Origin: Maribacter algarum (ex Lu et al. 2025) (nom. illeg.)
GTDB taxonomy: Bacteria; Bacteroidota; Bacteroidia; Flavobacteriales; Flavobacteriaceae
Assembly: GCA_947495915.1 (NCBI GenBank)
Contig: CANMAW010000002.1
Span: forward strand, 248,001-312,000
Length of the DNA: 64,000 bases
Direction: 5' to 3'
The position numbers and the translations under genes were made by a program. Below, in pieces: positions 37,098 to 46,861 of the stretch. Numbering within the stretch: the first letter of the stretch is position 1; every line of letters starts with the position of its first letter. The notes beneath the pieces were generated by a model. The model was not told where the DNA came from, did not search any database, and was given only the letters and a program-made list of their open reading frames with translations.

Positions 37098-40000
37098 CGC
37101 TGTTTTTTTATATTCAAAGTTATTAAAAAGGTGGTACCAACATTAACTTCGCTTTCTACTTTAATTTCACCACCCATAGCTTCGACTTGAGCCTTGGTTA
37201 AAAATAAACCTATACCTTGCGCTTCTGGGTGTCTGTGAAAAACTTTGTTAAGACCAAACAATTTATGACCGTGTCGTTTTAAATCTATACCTAAGCCGTT
37301 ATCTTTAAACGATATGATTGTTTTACCATTTTCTATGTACGTATGCACATATATTTCAGGAATTCGATCAGGAGATCTGTATTTAATAGCATTGCTAATT
37401 AAATTCAAAAAAATGCTTTCGAGATAAATTTTATGATATTTAACTTTAGAAACCATAGAAAAATCGCTTCGAATAATAGCTTTTGTTTTTAATATTTGAG
37501 CAGATAAAACGTCTTTTGTTTTTACCATTTCGTCATTAAACGACAAATCTTGCAGTGTTTGGTTTTTACTGTTTTTGATTTTTAAAGAATCAATTAAAGT
37601 GTTTAAGGTCAATGTTAAGTGATCAACAACAGTTGTGAACTTGTTGAAAAATTCAGCCTTTAAATGAGCATTTGCAGCGTCATTATACAATTCTATTAAA
37701 GTGTTTAAATTACTAACCGGTGCTCGTAAATTATGCGATGTAATCTGGTTGAAATCTGCAAGTTGTTTATTACGTGCTTTTAGTTCGATAGTATTTTCTT
37801 GTAATCTATTATTGGTTTCTAATATTTTATCTTCTGCCTTTTTCTGATCAGTAATATCTCTACTTGTTCCAATAATTTCGATAATATCTCCTGCCTCATC
37901 TACGATAACCGTACCGATTGCCTCTATGATTCTAACGGCACCATTTTTATGGTTTATTCGGTAAATTAGATTTGTAAATTTTTGAGTATTTAATATTTTA
38001 ATATGATGATTAATTACTTTGTCATAATCATCAGGGTGAATACAGGTTAGAAATGTCTCAAAATTCATAGGTATGCCAACTTCGAACCCATAAATTCTAT
38101 AAGAATTATCAGACCATTTAAACTTTTCGGTTTTAGGGCAATAAAGAAAAGAGCCAATCATAGCAAGATGTTCTGCTTTATTAAGTTGTTGGTTCATTTG
38201 CTGAAGTTCTCGTTTTTGCTCTACTTCTTCTGTGATATCTCTACTAGAGCCTAGAAATTCGATGGCCTCACCTTCTTTGTTTGAAATGACTGTACCCACG
38301 ACTTCAATGATTTTAATAGTACCGTCTTTATGAATAGCTCTATGTGTAAATTTGGTGAAGTCTTTGGTTATTTTAAATTGGTCTTTTAAATTGTTAGTGT
38401 ATCCAACATCTTCTGGGTGAATATGTTTTATTAGCGTTTCATAATTTTTTGGTTCGTCTTTTTCGAAACCATAGATGATATCAATTTGATCAGACCAAAC
38501 TATAGTACTGGTAGCCAGGTTTAATTGCCAGTAGCCCACCTTGGCCAATTCTTGAGTCAAATTTAGCATTTGATTTTTCTCAACTAATGAAGTTTCTCGC
38601 AATACGCGTTCAGTAACATCTCTACTAGTGCCTAAAATTTCCAAAATTTCTCCTTCTTCATTGGTAAATACATTTCCTGATGATTCAATCATTCTTATGG
38701 CGCCATTTTTGTGCTTAACACGAAAAATGATGCTTTTAAATTCTTTAGTATTAACTATTAATTGAAGATGATTTGTTACATTTTTATAATCGTCAGGATG
38801 TATACATTGTAGAAACGTTTCAAAATTCATGGGTATACCTACCTCAAACCCAAATATTCTATAGGCGTTATCTGACCACACAAAGGCTCTATTACTATGT
38901 TGGTAAAGAAACGAACCCATCATCGCTAAAGTTTCAGCCTTTTTTAACTGTTGGTTCATTTTTTGAAGCTCTCGTTTTTGACTTACATCGTCGGTGATAT
39001 CTCTACTTGAACCTATCAGGCTAGTAACTTTGCCTTCTTTGTTAGTTATTACAGTACCAACAATTTCAATTGTTTTTATGGTTCCGCCAAGATGTATTAC
39101 TCTATGTGATAGTTTTTTAAAATTCTTAGTACGTATATATTCTTTGTAACTACTAATTACCATTTGAATATCATCAGGGTGAATATGAGTTATTAACTTT
39201 TCACTATTTACCTTTTCACCAGGGCTAAAATTATAAAGCAACGCTAAATTGTCAGACCATTCTATTGTTTTAGTGGCCAGGTCAAATTGCCAATATCCTA
39301 TTAGTGCTAATTCTTGCGCTAAGTTTAGCATTTGATTTTTTGCTAATAGGTCATTCTCTTTTTGAACTCGTTCGGTGATGTCTTGACTTGATCCAATAAT
39401 TTCTATAATCTTACCCTGATCATTGGTAACTACTTTACCAATTGCTTCTATAATTCGAACTGTGCCATCTTTATGTTTAGTTCGATGGATAATATGATCT
39501 ATTGCTATTGTGTCATGGATATTTTTTTTAATATTAGAAATGTATTCACGATCTTCAGGATGTATACTTTTTAGAAATGTTTTAAAATTCAATGGCGTAT
39601 CAATATCTATATCATACATTTTATATAGATTGTCTGAAAATTTGTAGGTATTTGAATGAGTGTGCCACGACCATGACCCTACTTTTGCCAATACTTCAGC
39701 GTCATTGAGCTGCTGATTTTTCTGTAAAAGTTGCTGCTCTCTTAAAATTCGTTCTGAAACATCTTGTGTTATGCCTTGCAGGTAGATGTCACCATTTTCA
39801 TCAAAAGAAATGTCTAATCTTACTTCAAGAGTTTTAATCACTTTTGGTGAGAAAATGATTCGATATGATAAATGTCGAAGCTTAGCACCATTTAAAATTG
39901 CATTTATTTTTTCATTTAATTGGTCAACATCTTGAGGGTGTACTTTACTTAAAGCTCTTTCACGACTTATAGACGTACCTTGTTTAAATCCGAAAATTCG

Positions 40001-42796
40001 ATATAGGTTTTCAGACCATATATAAATGTTCTTTTTCGGAGACCACTCCCAAGAACCTAACATCGCCATTTCTTCGGCAATATTGAGTTGTTTGTTTTTT
40101 TCTATTATTTGTAACTCTCTTCGCTTACTCTCCGTTATATCTTGCGTAGTGCCTATGATTTCAATGGCTAAGCCTTCTGAATTCTTTCGAATTTCAGCTA
40201 AAATTTCTAGGGTTCTAATTTCTCCATCACTTCGAATAATACGGTAAATTATTTTTTCCCCTTCATTAGTAGCAAATCTGTTTTTAATTAATCCTTGTAT
40301 ATAATCAAAGTCATCCGGATGAATATGACTATTCGTTAATTTTCTAGTGAGCGCGGTGCCTACAGGTATACCATATATTCGATATAGATTATCAGACCAA
40401 ACGCGTTGATCTGTATTAAGAATCCAATGCCAAGAACCAATCATTGCCATTTGTTCGGCAAAACTTAATTTTTGGTTTTTTTGGGTTAATTCAAGTTCTT
40501 TTTCTTGAATTTCTGTGATGTCTTGACATGTGCCTAACATTTCAATAACATCACCGTGATCATTAGTGATTATTTTTCCAACCGATCTAAGCGTTTTAAT
40601 AGTTCCATTTTTTAATTGAATGTTATAAATGGCTTCTCGAAAGTTTCCATCTATCAGACTCGCTTTTAATTTGGAGACGATTTCTGCCTTATAATCTTCA
40701 TGAATATAATCAATGTATGTTTCATAGGTTACCGGAACGTTTTTTGGGTGACCGTAAATGGCATATAAATTATCTGACCATCGTACTTTGTTCGATACCG
40801 GATTCCATTGCCAATTACCTATTTTAGTCATTTCCTCAGCAATACGCAGTTGTTGGTTTTTTTGTGCCAGCTCAAGTTCTTTGGTTTCACTCTCAGTGAT
40901 GTCTACCAACATACCTAATAACTCTAACTTACCATCAGCATTGTTTACCGTAACTTTTCCAATAATTTGAAGCGTTTTTATAGAACCATTGTTCTGAATA
41001 ATTCTATGCGTGAAATCATAAAACTTTTGGTCATGTATCGATTGCTTCACTTTATCCTTTACAAAATCTTGATCATTTGGGTGCACTTTGTTATAATATG
41101 AATCAAAATTTAATTTTTCAGATTTAGGCACGTCAAATAAACGGTAAAGATTATCAGACCAAAACACAGAATTGTTATCAGGTTTATATCTCCAATACCC
41201 CATGTTTGATAACTGTTCAGCAAAATGGAGTAGTTCATTAGCTTCGTTTAAATCATGTTCTAAAGATATATTGTCAGTAATATCGCGAATCGTACCAACA
41301 AGTTCAGTGACATTTTTTTTGATAGTAGCAACTGGTTCTGCAAATATCTCAAGGGTTTTTATATCCCCATTTTTGAGAACAAACCGGTGTGAAAATGTTC
41401 TTGCTTTTTTTGATTTAATTACCTTTTGAATTTCTTCAATAGCAAAATCTTTATCATCTGGATGAAAATGTTCGCTTAGTAATTTAAAGCACATTGGTGA
41501 ACCAACTTCGAATTCTAGAAGTTTGTACAAATTGTCAGACCATTTAAATTCATCTTTAACTACATCTAACTGCCATGATCCTGCTTGATTTAATCTTTCT
41601 GTTAGATTGAGCTGTTTATTGGTTTGTGACAGTTTTATTTCAGCTTGTAATTTATGAGTGATGTCTTGCGTAGTGCCAACAATGCTGATGAGTTTTCCAT
41701 AGCTATTTTTAATAGGTTCCGCCTCAATTTCTAGTATTTTTTGAGTTTTTCTTTTTGTGATAAATCTATGAGAGAACTTTAGAGGTTTACTTGTTTTTTT
41801 GATTTCTTGGGCCATAGAAGAAACCAAGGCCCTATCATCAGGGTGTGTTCTGGTTATGTAAAAATCGAAAATAATTTCTTTTTTCTTTTCAATATCTAAA
41901 ATTTCATACAAGTTGTCTGACCAATTAAATGAGCCTGTATCTGGGTTCCAATGCCAAGATCCAGTCATCGTCATTCGCTCTGAAATTATCTGTTGCTGAT
42001 TTTTTTGTTTCAGCTCATTTTCTTTCGCTTTATTTGCGGTGATGTCTTGACAGGTGCCAACCATTTCAATAACATCTCCATTATTATTCGTAATAACTTG
42101 CCCAGCTAAAAGAATAGTTTTGATTGTGCCATTTTGCAGAATAATTCGATGCGAGAAAGGTTCTAAAATATGATTCTGAAAAGCATTTTCTACCTTCGTA
42201 ACTACCAAAGGTATCTCTTCAGGGTGCACGTATTCCATATACGTTTCGTAGGTAAGTTTACCTCCTTTTTTTCTATCGAAAATCTTATATAAATTATCAG
42301 ACCAGGTTTCTTCATTTTTAATGGTATCCCATCTCCAATATCCTAATTGAACAATTTGCTCAGAAAGCAGTAATTGCTGGTTTTTTTTTGCTAGCTCTAA
42401 TTCAGCTGTTTTTCGTTTGGTAAGGTCTAATACGGTACCTTGAATAAAAACGCATTTATTCTTTTTATAAATAGGTTTACCAAACGACTGCGTGTATTTA
42501 ATATTTCCTTTTGCGGTTAAAATTTCATGTTCAAGTTCAAAAGCTTCGCCATGTTTAATGGCATCTAAATGCGTTTGTTTAATCTGGTTTTTTAGTTCTT
42601 GACTAGTTATGAATTGCAGTACACTCTCAATTGTAGGGGTGAAATCTTTTGAAACTTCGTATATAGAACGTAAGACGTCGTTCCAGTATACAGTTTTAGT
42701 TTCTACTTCAACTTGAAAAATACCGATATTACCAACTCTATTGGCATTATTGAGCAATTCTAAAGTTTGTGCTGTAGTTAATTCCTTTTTACTCAA
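37094..42796 (-). CDS. Soluble histidine kinase with 13 tandem PAS units
   Basis: A 1900-residue protein. I count thirteen PAS units at about 127-residue spacing, each with an aromatic-rich W-S-D-N-L-Y-like segment, an HPDD-like turn and a closing QDIT/RDIT strand; the first (YWNDV...VLDLT) is the most divergent. The kinase core follows: phosphoacceptor His1688 in SHNLRAPV, N-box LISNAIKYR (from about 1799), DNGLGID (from about 1832), GIGLFLTK and a final GTTFLITL. No signal peptide or membrane helix is visible, so it is cytoplasmic. It is coupled to the downstream response regulator. Ligands are unknown. Confidence 0.93.
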   Translation of the reverse strand: MSKKELTTAQTLELLNNANRVGNIGIFQVEVETKTVYWNDVLRSIYEVSKDFTPTIESVLQFITSQELKNQIKQTHLDAIKHGEAFELEHEILTAKGNIKYTQSFGKPIYKKNKCVFIQGTVLDLTKRKTAELELAKKNQQLLLSEQIVQLGYWRWDTIKNEETWSDNLYKIFDRKKGGKLTYETYMEYVHPEEIPLVVTKVENAFQNHILEPFSHRIILQNGTIKTILLAGQVITNNNGDVIEMVGTCQDITANKAKENELKQKNQQQIISERMTMTGSWHWNPDTGSFNWSDNLYEILDIEKKKEIIFDFYITRTHPDDRALVSSMAQEIKKTSKPLKFSHRFITKRKTQKILEIEAEPIKNSYGKLISIVGTTQDITHKLQAEIKLSQTNKQLNLTERLNQAGSWQLDVVKDEFKWSDNLYKLLEFEVGSPMCFKLLSEHFHPDDKDFAIEEIQKVIKSKKARTFSHRFVLKNGDIKTLEIFAEPVATIKKNVTELVGTIRDITDNISLEHDLNEANELLHFAEQLSNMGYWRYKPDNNSVFWSDNLYRLFDVPKSEKLNFDSYYNKVHPNDQDFVKDKVKQSIHDQKFYDFTHRIIQNNGSIKTLQIIGKVTVNNADGKLELLGMLVDITESETKELELAQKNQQLRIAEEMTKIGNWQWNPVSNKVRWSDNLYAIYGHPKNVPVTYETYIDYIHEDYKAEIVSKLKASLIDGNFREAIYNIQLKNGTIKTLRSVGKIITNDHGDVIEMLGTCQDITEIQEKELELTQKNQKLSFAEQMAMIGSWHWILNTDQRVWSDNLYRIYGIPVGTALTRKLTNSHIHPDDFDYIQGLIKNRFATNEGEKIIYRIIRSDGEIRTLEILAEIRKNSEGLAIEIIGTTQDITESKRRELQIIEKNKQLNIAEEMAMLGSWEWSPKKNIYIWSENLYRIFGFKQGTSISRERALSKVHPQDVDQLNEKINAILNGAKLRHLSYRIIFSPKVIKTLEVRLDISFDENGDIYLQGITQDVSERILREQQLLQKNQQLNDAEVLAKVGSWSWHTHSNTYKFSDNLYKMYDIDIDTPLNFKTFLKSIHPEDREYISNIKKNIHDTIAIDHIIHRTKHKDGTVRIIEAIGKVVTNDQGKIIEIIGSSQDITERVQKENDLLAKNQMLNLAQELALIGYWQFDLATKTIEWSDNLALLYNFSPGEKVNSEKLITHIHPDDIQMVISSYKEYIRTKNFKKLSHRVIHLGGTIKTIEIVGTVITNKEGKVTSLIGSSRDITDDVSQKRELQKMNQQLKKAETLAMMGSFLYQHSNRAFVWSDNAYRIFGFEVGIPMNFETFLQCIHPDDYKNVTNHLQLIVNTKEFKSIIFRVKHKNGAIRMIESSGNVFTNEEGEILEILGTSRDVTERVLRETSLVEKNQMLNLTQELAKVGYWQLNLATSTIVWSDQIDIIYGFEKDEPKNYETLIKHIHPEDVGYTNNLKDQFKITKDFTKFTHRAIHKDGTIKIIEVVGTVISNKEGEAIEFLGSSRDITEEVEQKRELQQMNQQLNKAEHLAMIGSFLYCPKTEKFKWSDNSYRIYGFEVGIPMNFETFLTCIHPDDYDKVINHHIKILNTQKFTNLIYRINHKNGAVRIIEAIGTVIVDEAGDIIEIIGTSRDITDQKKAEDKILETNNRLQENTIELKARNKQLADFNQITSHNLRAPVSNLNTLIELYNDAANAHLKAEFFNKFTTVVDHLTLTLNTLIDSLKIKNSKNQTLQDLSFNDEMVKTKDVLSAQILKTKAIIRSDFSMVSKVKYHKIYLESIFLNLISNAIKYRSPDRIPEIYVHTYIENGKTIISFKDNGLGIDLKRHGHKLFGLNKVFHRHPEAQGIGLFLTKAQVEAMGGEIKVESEVNVGTTFLITLNIKKQR

Positions 42797-42930
42797 AATC
42801 TTGCATAACTTTTATTATAAAGCGTATTCTACTTTTTAACAATAAAAAGTAGAGAGAAAAAATCGCTTCATTTTGTACGTATTAAGTTACAATATAGAAA
42901 TTAAATAATTGAAATTTAACTATTCTTTGT

Positions 42931-44961
42931 TCATGAATTGATGTCCAATAACCCTGCCCTTTTAAGTAATGCTTCTACTTGAGGTTCGGCACCTCTAAAC
43001 CGTTTATATAACAACATTGGGTTTTCAGTTCCACCTTTAGACAAAACATGCTTTTTAAATTTATTTGCGACTTCTTTGTTGAAAATACCTTTTTCTTTGA
43101 AGTATGCAAATGCGTCAGCATCTAAAACCTCTGCCCATTTATAACTGTAATAACCTGAAGAATAGCCTCCTTGAAAGATATGCGCAAATGCAGTACTCAT
43201 GCATGTTTCTGGTGTGTCTGGATATAAATTGGTGCCAGAAAAAGCTTCTGTTTCATGCGATTTTACATCTATAATAGCTGTAGGGTTGGTGCCATGCCAT
43301 GACATGTCAAGTAAACCGAAACTTAGTTGTCTTAAGGTTGCCATACCCTCTTGAAAGCTGGCTGTCTCTTTTATTTTTTGGACTAATTCCATAGGAATTA
43401 TTTCTCCAGTCTCATAATGCTTTGCAAACAGTTCTAGAGCTTCTTTTTCATAACACCAGTTTTCCATAATCTGGCTGGGTAGTTCAACGAAATCCCAGAA
43501 TACTGAAGTACCTGACAGACTTGGGTATGTAGTATTGGCTAACATACCATGAAGACCATGACCAAATTCATGAAACAAGGTGGTTACCTCATTAAAGGTT
43601 AATAAAGATGGTTTTGTTTCGGTAGAGGGGGTGAAATTGCAAACGTTTGAAATATGTGGGCGTACATTATTGCCATCTTTTTTCCATTGTGATTTGTAAG
43701 AAGTCATCCATGCGCCACCGCGTTTACCAGCTCTGGGGTGAAAATCAGCATAGAATACCGCAACAAAATTTTTGTCTTGGTCATATACCATGTAGGTTTT
43801 AACCTCTTCATGGTATTTATCAATATCAGAAACTTCTTCAAACTGTAAACCAAACAGTTTTTCTGCGACTTGAAATACCCCGTCGATAACATTTTCTAAT
43901 TTGAAATATGGTTTTAATTGCTCATCATCTAAACGGAACAATTTTTGTTTTAGTTTTTCAGAATAGTAACTACCATCCCATTTTTGAAGTTGATCAATTC
44001 CGTCTAGATTTTTAGCAAAATCTTCCAATTGATTGAACTCTTTTTCCGCAGCAGGTTTTGCCTTTTCAAGTAATTCATTTAAAAACGAATGTACTTTTTC
44101 AGGCGTCTCGGCCATACGTTCTTCGAGTACAAAATGTGCATGAGTTTCGTAGCCCAATAAATTCGCACGTTCATGTCTTAATGTGGCGATTTTTAATACA
44201 ATTTCTTGATTGTCTAAAGCATCACCCTTAAAAGATTTACTTCCAAAAGCCAATGATAATTCCTTACGCAGTGCTCGATTATCCGCATATTTCATAAACG
44301 GAATGTAGCTTGGATAGTCTAAGGTCACTAACCAACCACTTTCTTTGCCTTTTGCTTTAGCTAATTGCGCTGCAGCATCTTTGGCGCCTTCCGGTAGGCC
44401 GGCAAGATCAGCTTCATTCGTGAGGTGTTTCTCGTAGCTATTAGTCTCTGCTAAAACGTTCTCACCAAATTTTAATTTTAGTTTCGAAGCCTCGGCATCG
44501 ATTTCACGCAAGCGTTTCTTTTTATCTTCTGATAAATTAGCGCCGTTGCGACTAAAACTTTTATATCTTTTTTCAAGAAGGGTGTTTTGTTCTACATTGA
44601 GCCCTAATGATTCTTTCTGCTCAAAAACGGTTTTCACACGTTGAAACAAGGCTTCGTTTAAGGTAATGTCGTTGCCAAATTCTGAAAGTAAAGGCGATAC
44701 TTCTTGTGCTATTTTTTGAATCTCTTCGTTGGTTTCTGCGGAATTCAAATTGAAGAATATGCTAGAAATACGATCTAATTGATGGCCTGAAAACTCTAAA
44801 GCCTCAATGGTATTTTCAAACGTTGCCGCCGCTTCATTTGAAGTGATAGCATCAATCTCTGCACGAGCATCTTCCATAGCTTGTGAAAATGCAGGTTTGA
44901 AATGTTCGTTTTTAATTTTTGAAAAAGGAGCTAAATCAAAAGGAGTCAATAAGGGGTTCAT
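42931..44961 (-). CDS. M3 family metallopeptidase (oligopeptidase A/Dcp type)
   Basis: A 676-residue zinc peptidase with the HExxH site in TLFHEFGHGLHGML and the downstream FVELPSQIMENW segment that supplies the third ligand. The N-terminus (NPLLTPFDLAPFSKIKNEHFKPAF) matches the cytoplasmic oligopeptidase A/dipeptidyl carboxypeptidase type; no signal peptide is seen. It is expected to degrade short peptides. It follows purE on the same strand by 80 bp and may be read through from it. Confidence 0.93.
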   Translation of the reverse strand: MNPLLTPFDLAPFSKIKNEHFKPAFSQAMEDARAEIDAITSNEAAATFENTIEALEFSGHQLDRISSIFFNLNSAETNEEIQKIAQEVSPLLSEFGNDITLNEALFQRVKTVFEQKESLGLNVEQNTLLEKRYKSFSRNGANLSEDKKKRLREIDAEASKLKLKFGENVLAETNSYEKHLTNEADLAGLPEGAKDAAAQLAKAKGKESGWLVTLDYPSYIPFMKYADNRALRKELSLAFGSKSFKGDALDNQEIVLKIATLRHERANLLGYETHAHFVLEERMAETPEKVHSFLNELLEKAKPAAEKEFNQLEDFAKNLDGIDQLQKWDGSYYSEKLKQKLFRLDDEQLKPYFKLENVIDGVFQVAEKLFGLQFEEVSDIDKYHEEVKTYMVYDQDKNFVAVFYADFHPRAGKRGGAWMTSYKSQWKKDGNNVRPHISNVCNFTPSTETKPSLLTFNEVTTLFHEFGHGLHGMLANTTYPSLSGTSVFWDFVELPSQIMENWCYEKEALELFAKHYETGEIIPMELVQKIKETASFQEGMATLRQLSFGLLDMSWHGTNPTAIIDVKSHETEAFSGTNLYPDTPETCMSTAFAHIFQGGYSSGYYSYKWAEVLDADAFAYFKEKGIFNKEVANKFKKHVLSKGGTENPMLLYKRFRGAEPQVEALLKRAGLLDINS

Positions 44962-45041
44962 AGAATGGGGTATTATTTAGGATTTTATTCAACAGGCTTT
45001 TTTTAATAAAAGCCTTAACGTTTCAACGAGAGGTTCGTCGT

Positions 45042-45533
45042 TTAGTTAGTGCCATTTACTTTTTTAGCACCATCAATTACTTTTTGTTTGAGGCCTTCTT
45101 TGTATAAAATAATTTTATCTAAAACGCATTTGTCACTACTACCAATAATTTGTGCAGCAAGAATGCCTGCATTTTTCGCGCCATCAAGAGCTACTGTTGC
45201 TACTGGTACACCACCAGGCATTTGAAGTATAGAGAGTACAGAATCCCATCCGTCAATTGAATTGCTACTTTTTACAGGCACCCCAATTACGGGTAATGGA
45301 GACATAGAAGCTACCATTCCTGGTAAGTGAGCTGCGCCGCCAGCACCAGCTATAATAACTGAATAGCCATTGGTGTGCGCATTTTTACTAAAATCAAAAA
45401 GTTTTTCGGGAGTGCGATGGGCTGATACAATATCAACATCAACTTCAATATCAAATCCTTTTAAAATGTCAATGGCATCTTGCATTACCGGAAGATCACT
45501 AGTACTTCCCATTACTACGGCTACTTTACTCAT
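45042..45533 (-). CDS. purE: 5-(carboxyamino)imidazole ribonucleotide mutase
   Basis: The 163-residue class I PurE converts N5-CAIR to CAIR in purine synthesis. VMGSTSDLPVM, SAHRTPEKL and AGAGGAAHLPGMVAS are all conserved. It lies 49 bp behind purK on the same strand, the usual partner that supplies N5-CAIR. Confidence 0.96.
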   Translation of the reverse strand: MSKVAVVMGSTSDLPVMQDAIDILKGFDIEVDVDIVSAHRTPEKLFDFSKNAHTNGYSVIIAGAGGAAHLPGMVASMSPLPVIGVPVKSSNSIDGWDSVLSILQMPGGVPVATVALDGAKNAGILAAQIIGSSDKCVLDKIILYKEGLKQKVIDGAKKVNGTN

Positions 45534-45582
45534 GTTGTTTTATTGAAAATTTAAACCTTCTATCTGAATGAGATGGTTCTCT

Positions 45583-46755
45583 TTATTTGCTTATTACTTT
45601 GATATTTTCTTTTACCTCTTGCGCTATGCGTCGTGCTTCCGTGATATCTTCATTTACGATAGTAACATGTCCCATTTTTCGAAAAGGACGGGTTTGTTTT
45701 TTACCATAAATATGAGGTGTCACTCCGTTCATTGACATAATTTCTGCAATGTTTTCATATACTACATCGCCAGTATGGCCTTCAGCGCCAACTAAGTTTA
45801 CCATTATGCCTGCAACTTTACTGGCAGTATTACCCAATGGTAAATCTAAGATTGAGCGTAAGTGTTGTTCAAATTGATTGGTATAACTAGCTTCAATGCT
45901 GTAATGACCACTATTATGAGGTCGTGGCGCAACTTCATTCACCAATATTTGGTCGTCTTGTGTTTGGAACATTTCAACCGCCAAAATACCAACATGATCA
46001 ATTTTCTCTGAGACTTTTAAAGCTACTTCTTGTGCTTTTTTAGCAACATTATCATCAATTCTCGCCGGACAAATAACGTATTCTACCTGATTGGCTTCAG
46101 GGTGAAATTCCATTTCAACTACCGGATATGTTACGACTTGTCCGCTTGGGTTTCGCACCACAATGACTGCCAATTCATTTTTAAAGGGAATCATTTTTTC
46201 AGCAATGCATTCGTCTGATGGAAGGTTTTTAATATCTTCCATTGAACGAATCACTTTTACACCTTGGCCATCATACCCAAATCGGGCGGCTTTCCATACA
46301 AAGGGAAATTCTAATCCTCCGTTTTCAATACTGTCTTCTATTTCACTCGCATAGGCGAATCTTGAAAACTCGGCAGTAGGTATACCATTATCGGTATAAA
46401 AAAGCTTTTGCGTTGCTTTATTTTGAATAATTCGTAAAGCGTTGGTCGGTGGGTAAACCTTTAAACCTTCCTCTTCTAATTTTTCAAGTGCTTCAACATT
46501 TACATTCTCAATTTCAATCGTAAGAATATCTACTTTTTTACCAAAATTATAGACGGTATCAAAGTCCATCAAACTGCCTAAAACAAATTCATCACAAGCA
46601 ATTTTGCAAGGTGCATCTGTTGAAGCTTCTAATACTTTGGTATGAATATCGAATTTTCGTGTTTCGTAGAGCAGCATTTTTCCCAATTGGCCGCCACCTA
46701 ATATTCCCAATTTAAAATCAGACGAAAAATAGTTTTTTGTGTTCTGTGTTGCCAT
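45583..46755 (-). CDS. purK: 5-(carboxyamino)imidazole ribonucleotide synthase
   Basis: An ATP-grasp enzyme that carboxylates AIR to N5-CAIR. The 390-residue protein has LGILGGGQLGKML near residue 17, the FVWKAARFGYDGQGV segment and VNEVAPRPHNSGHYSIEA in the ATP-grasp core. It is first in a purK-purE unit with a full consensus promoter upstream, divergent from the hpt-adk fusion. Confidence 0.96.
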   Translation of the reverse strand: MATQNTKNYFSSDFKLGILGGGQLGKMLLYETRKFDIHTKVLEASTDAPCKIACDEFVLGSLMDFDTVYNFGKKVDILTIEIENVNVEALEKLEEEGLKVYPPTNALRIIQNKATQKLFYTDNGIPTAEFSRFAYASEIEDSIENGGLEFPFVWKAARFGYDGQGVKVIRSMEDIKNLPSDECIAEKMIPFKNELAVIVVRNPSGQVVTYPVVEMEFHPEANQVEYVICPARIDDNVAKKAQEVALKVSEKIDHVGILAVEMFQTQDDQILVNEVAPRPHNSGHYSIEASYTNQFEQHLRSILDLPLGNTASKVAGIMVNLVGAEGHTGDVVYENIAEIMSMNGVTPHIYGKKQTRPFRKMGHVTIVNEDITEARRIAQEVKENIKVISK

Positions 46756-46772
46756 CTATTTCTTTGTTCCCA

Positions 46773-46800
46773 CAAAAATACATTTAAATAGTAAAACCAA
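46773..46800 (-). promoter_or_regulatory. Promoter for purK-purE
   Basis: Minus-strand TTG (46800-46798), 17 bp spacer and TATTTTTG (46780-46773), matching both consensus elements, 18 bp before the purK ATG. Confidence 0.65.
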
Positions 46801-46833
46801 CCATACAGCGACAAAAAAGAGAAATCAAAACCC

Positions 46834-46841
46834 TATATTTG
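46834..46841 (+). promoter_or_regulatory. Possible -7 element for the hpt-adk fusion
   Basis: TATATTTG is an exact TAnnTTTG match, 20 bp before the GTG start, in the gap shared with the purK promoter. No -33 TTG is visible. Confidence 0.45.
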
Positions 46842-46861
46842 CCAACCACAAAACGAGTCAG

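Noticed and set aside
37850-42600. Regularly spaced similar DNA segments, looking like a tandem repeat or CRISPR-like array
   Set aside because: They are the coding repeats of 13 PAS units in one open frame at about 384 bp spacing. There are no short exact repeats with unique spacers and no cas genes.
46739-46861. 41-residue N-terminal extension of the hpt-adk fusion
   Set aside because: It overlaps the purK start and both promoters; the conserved Hpt sequence begins at the GTG at 46862.
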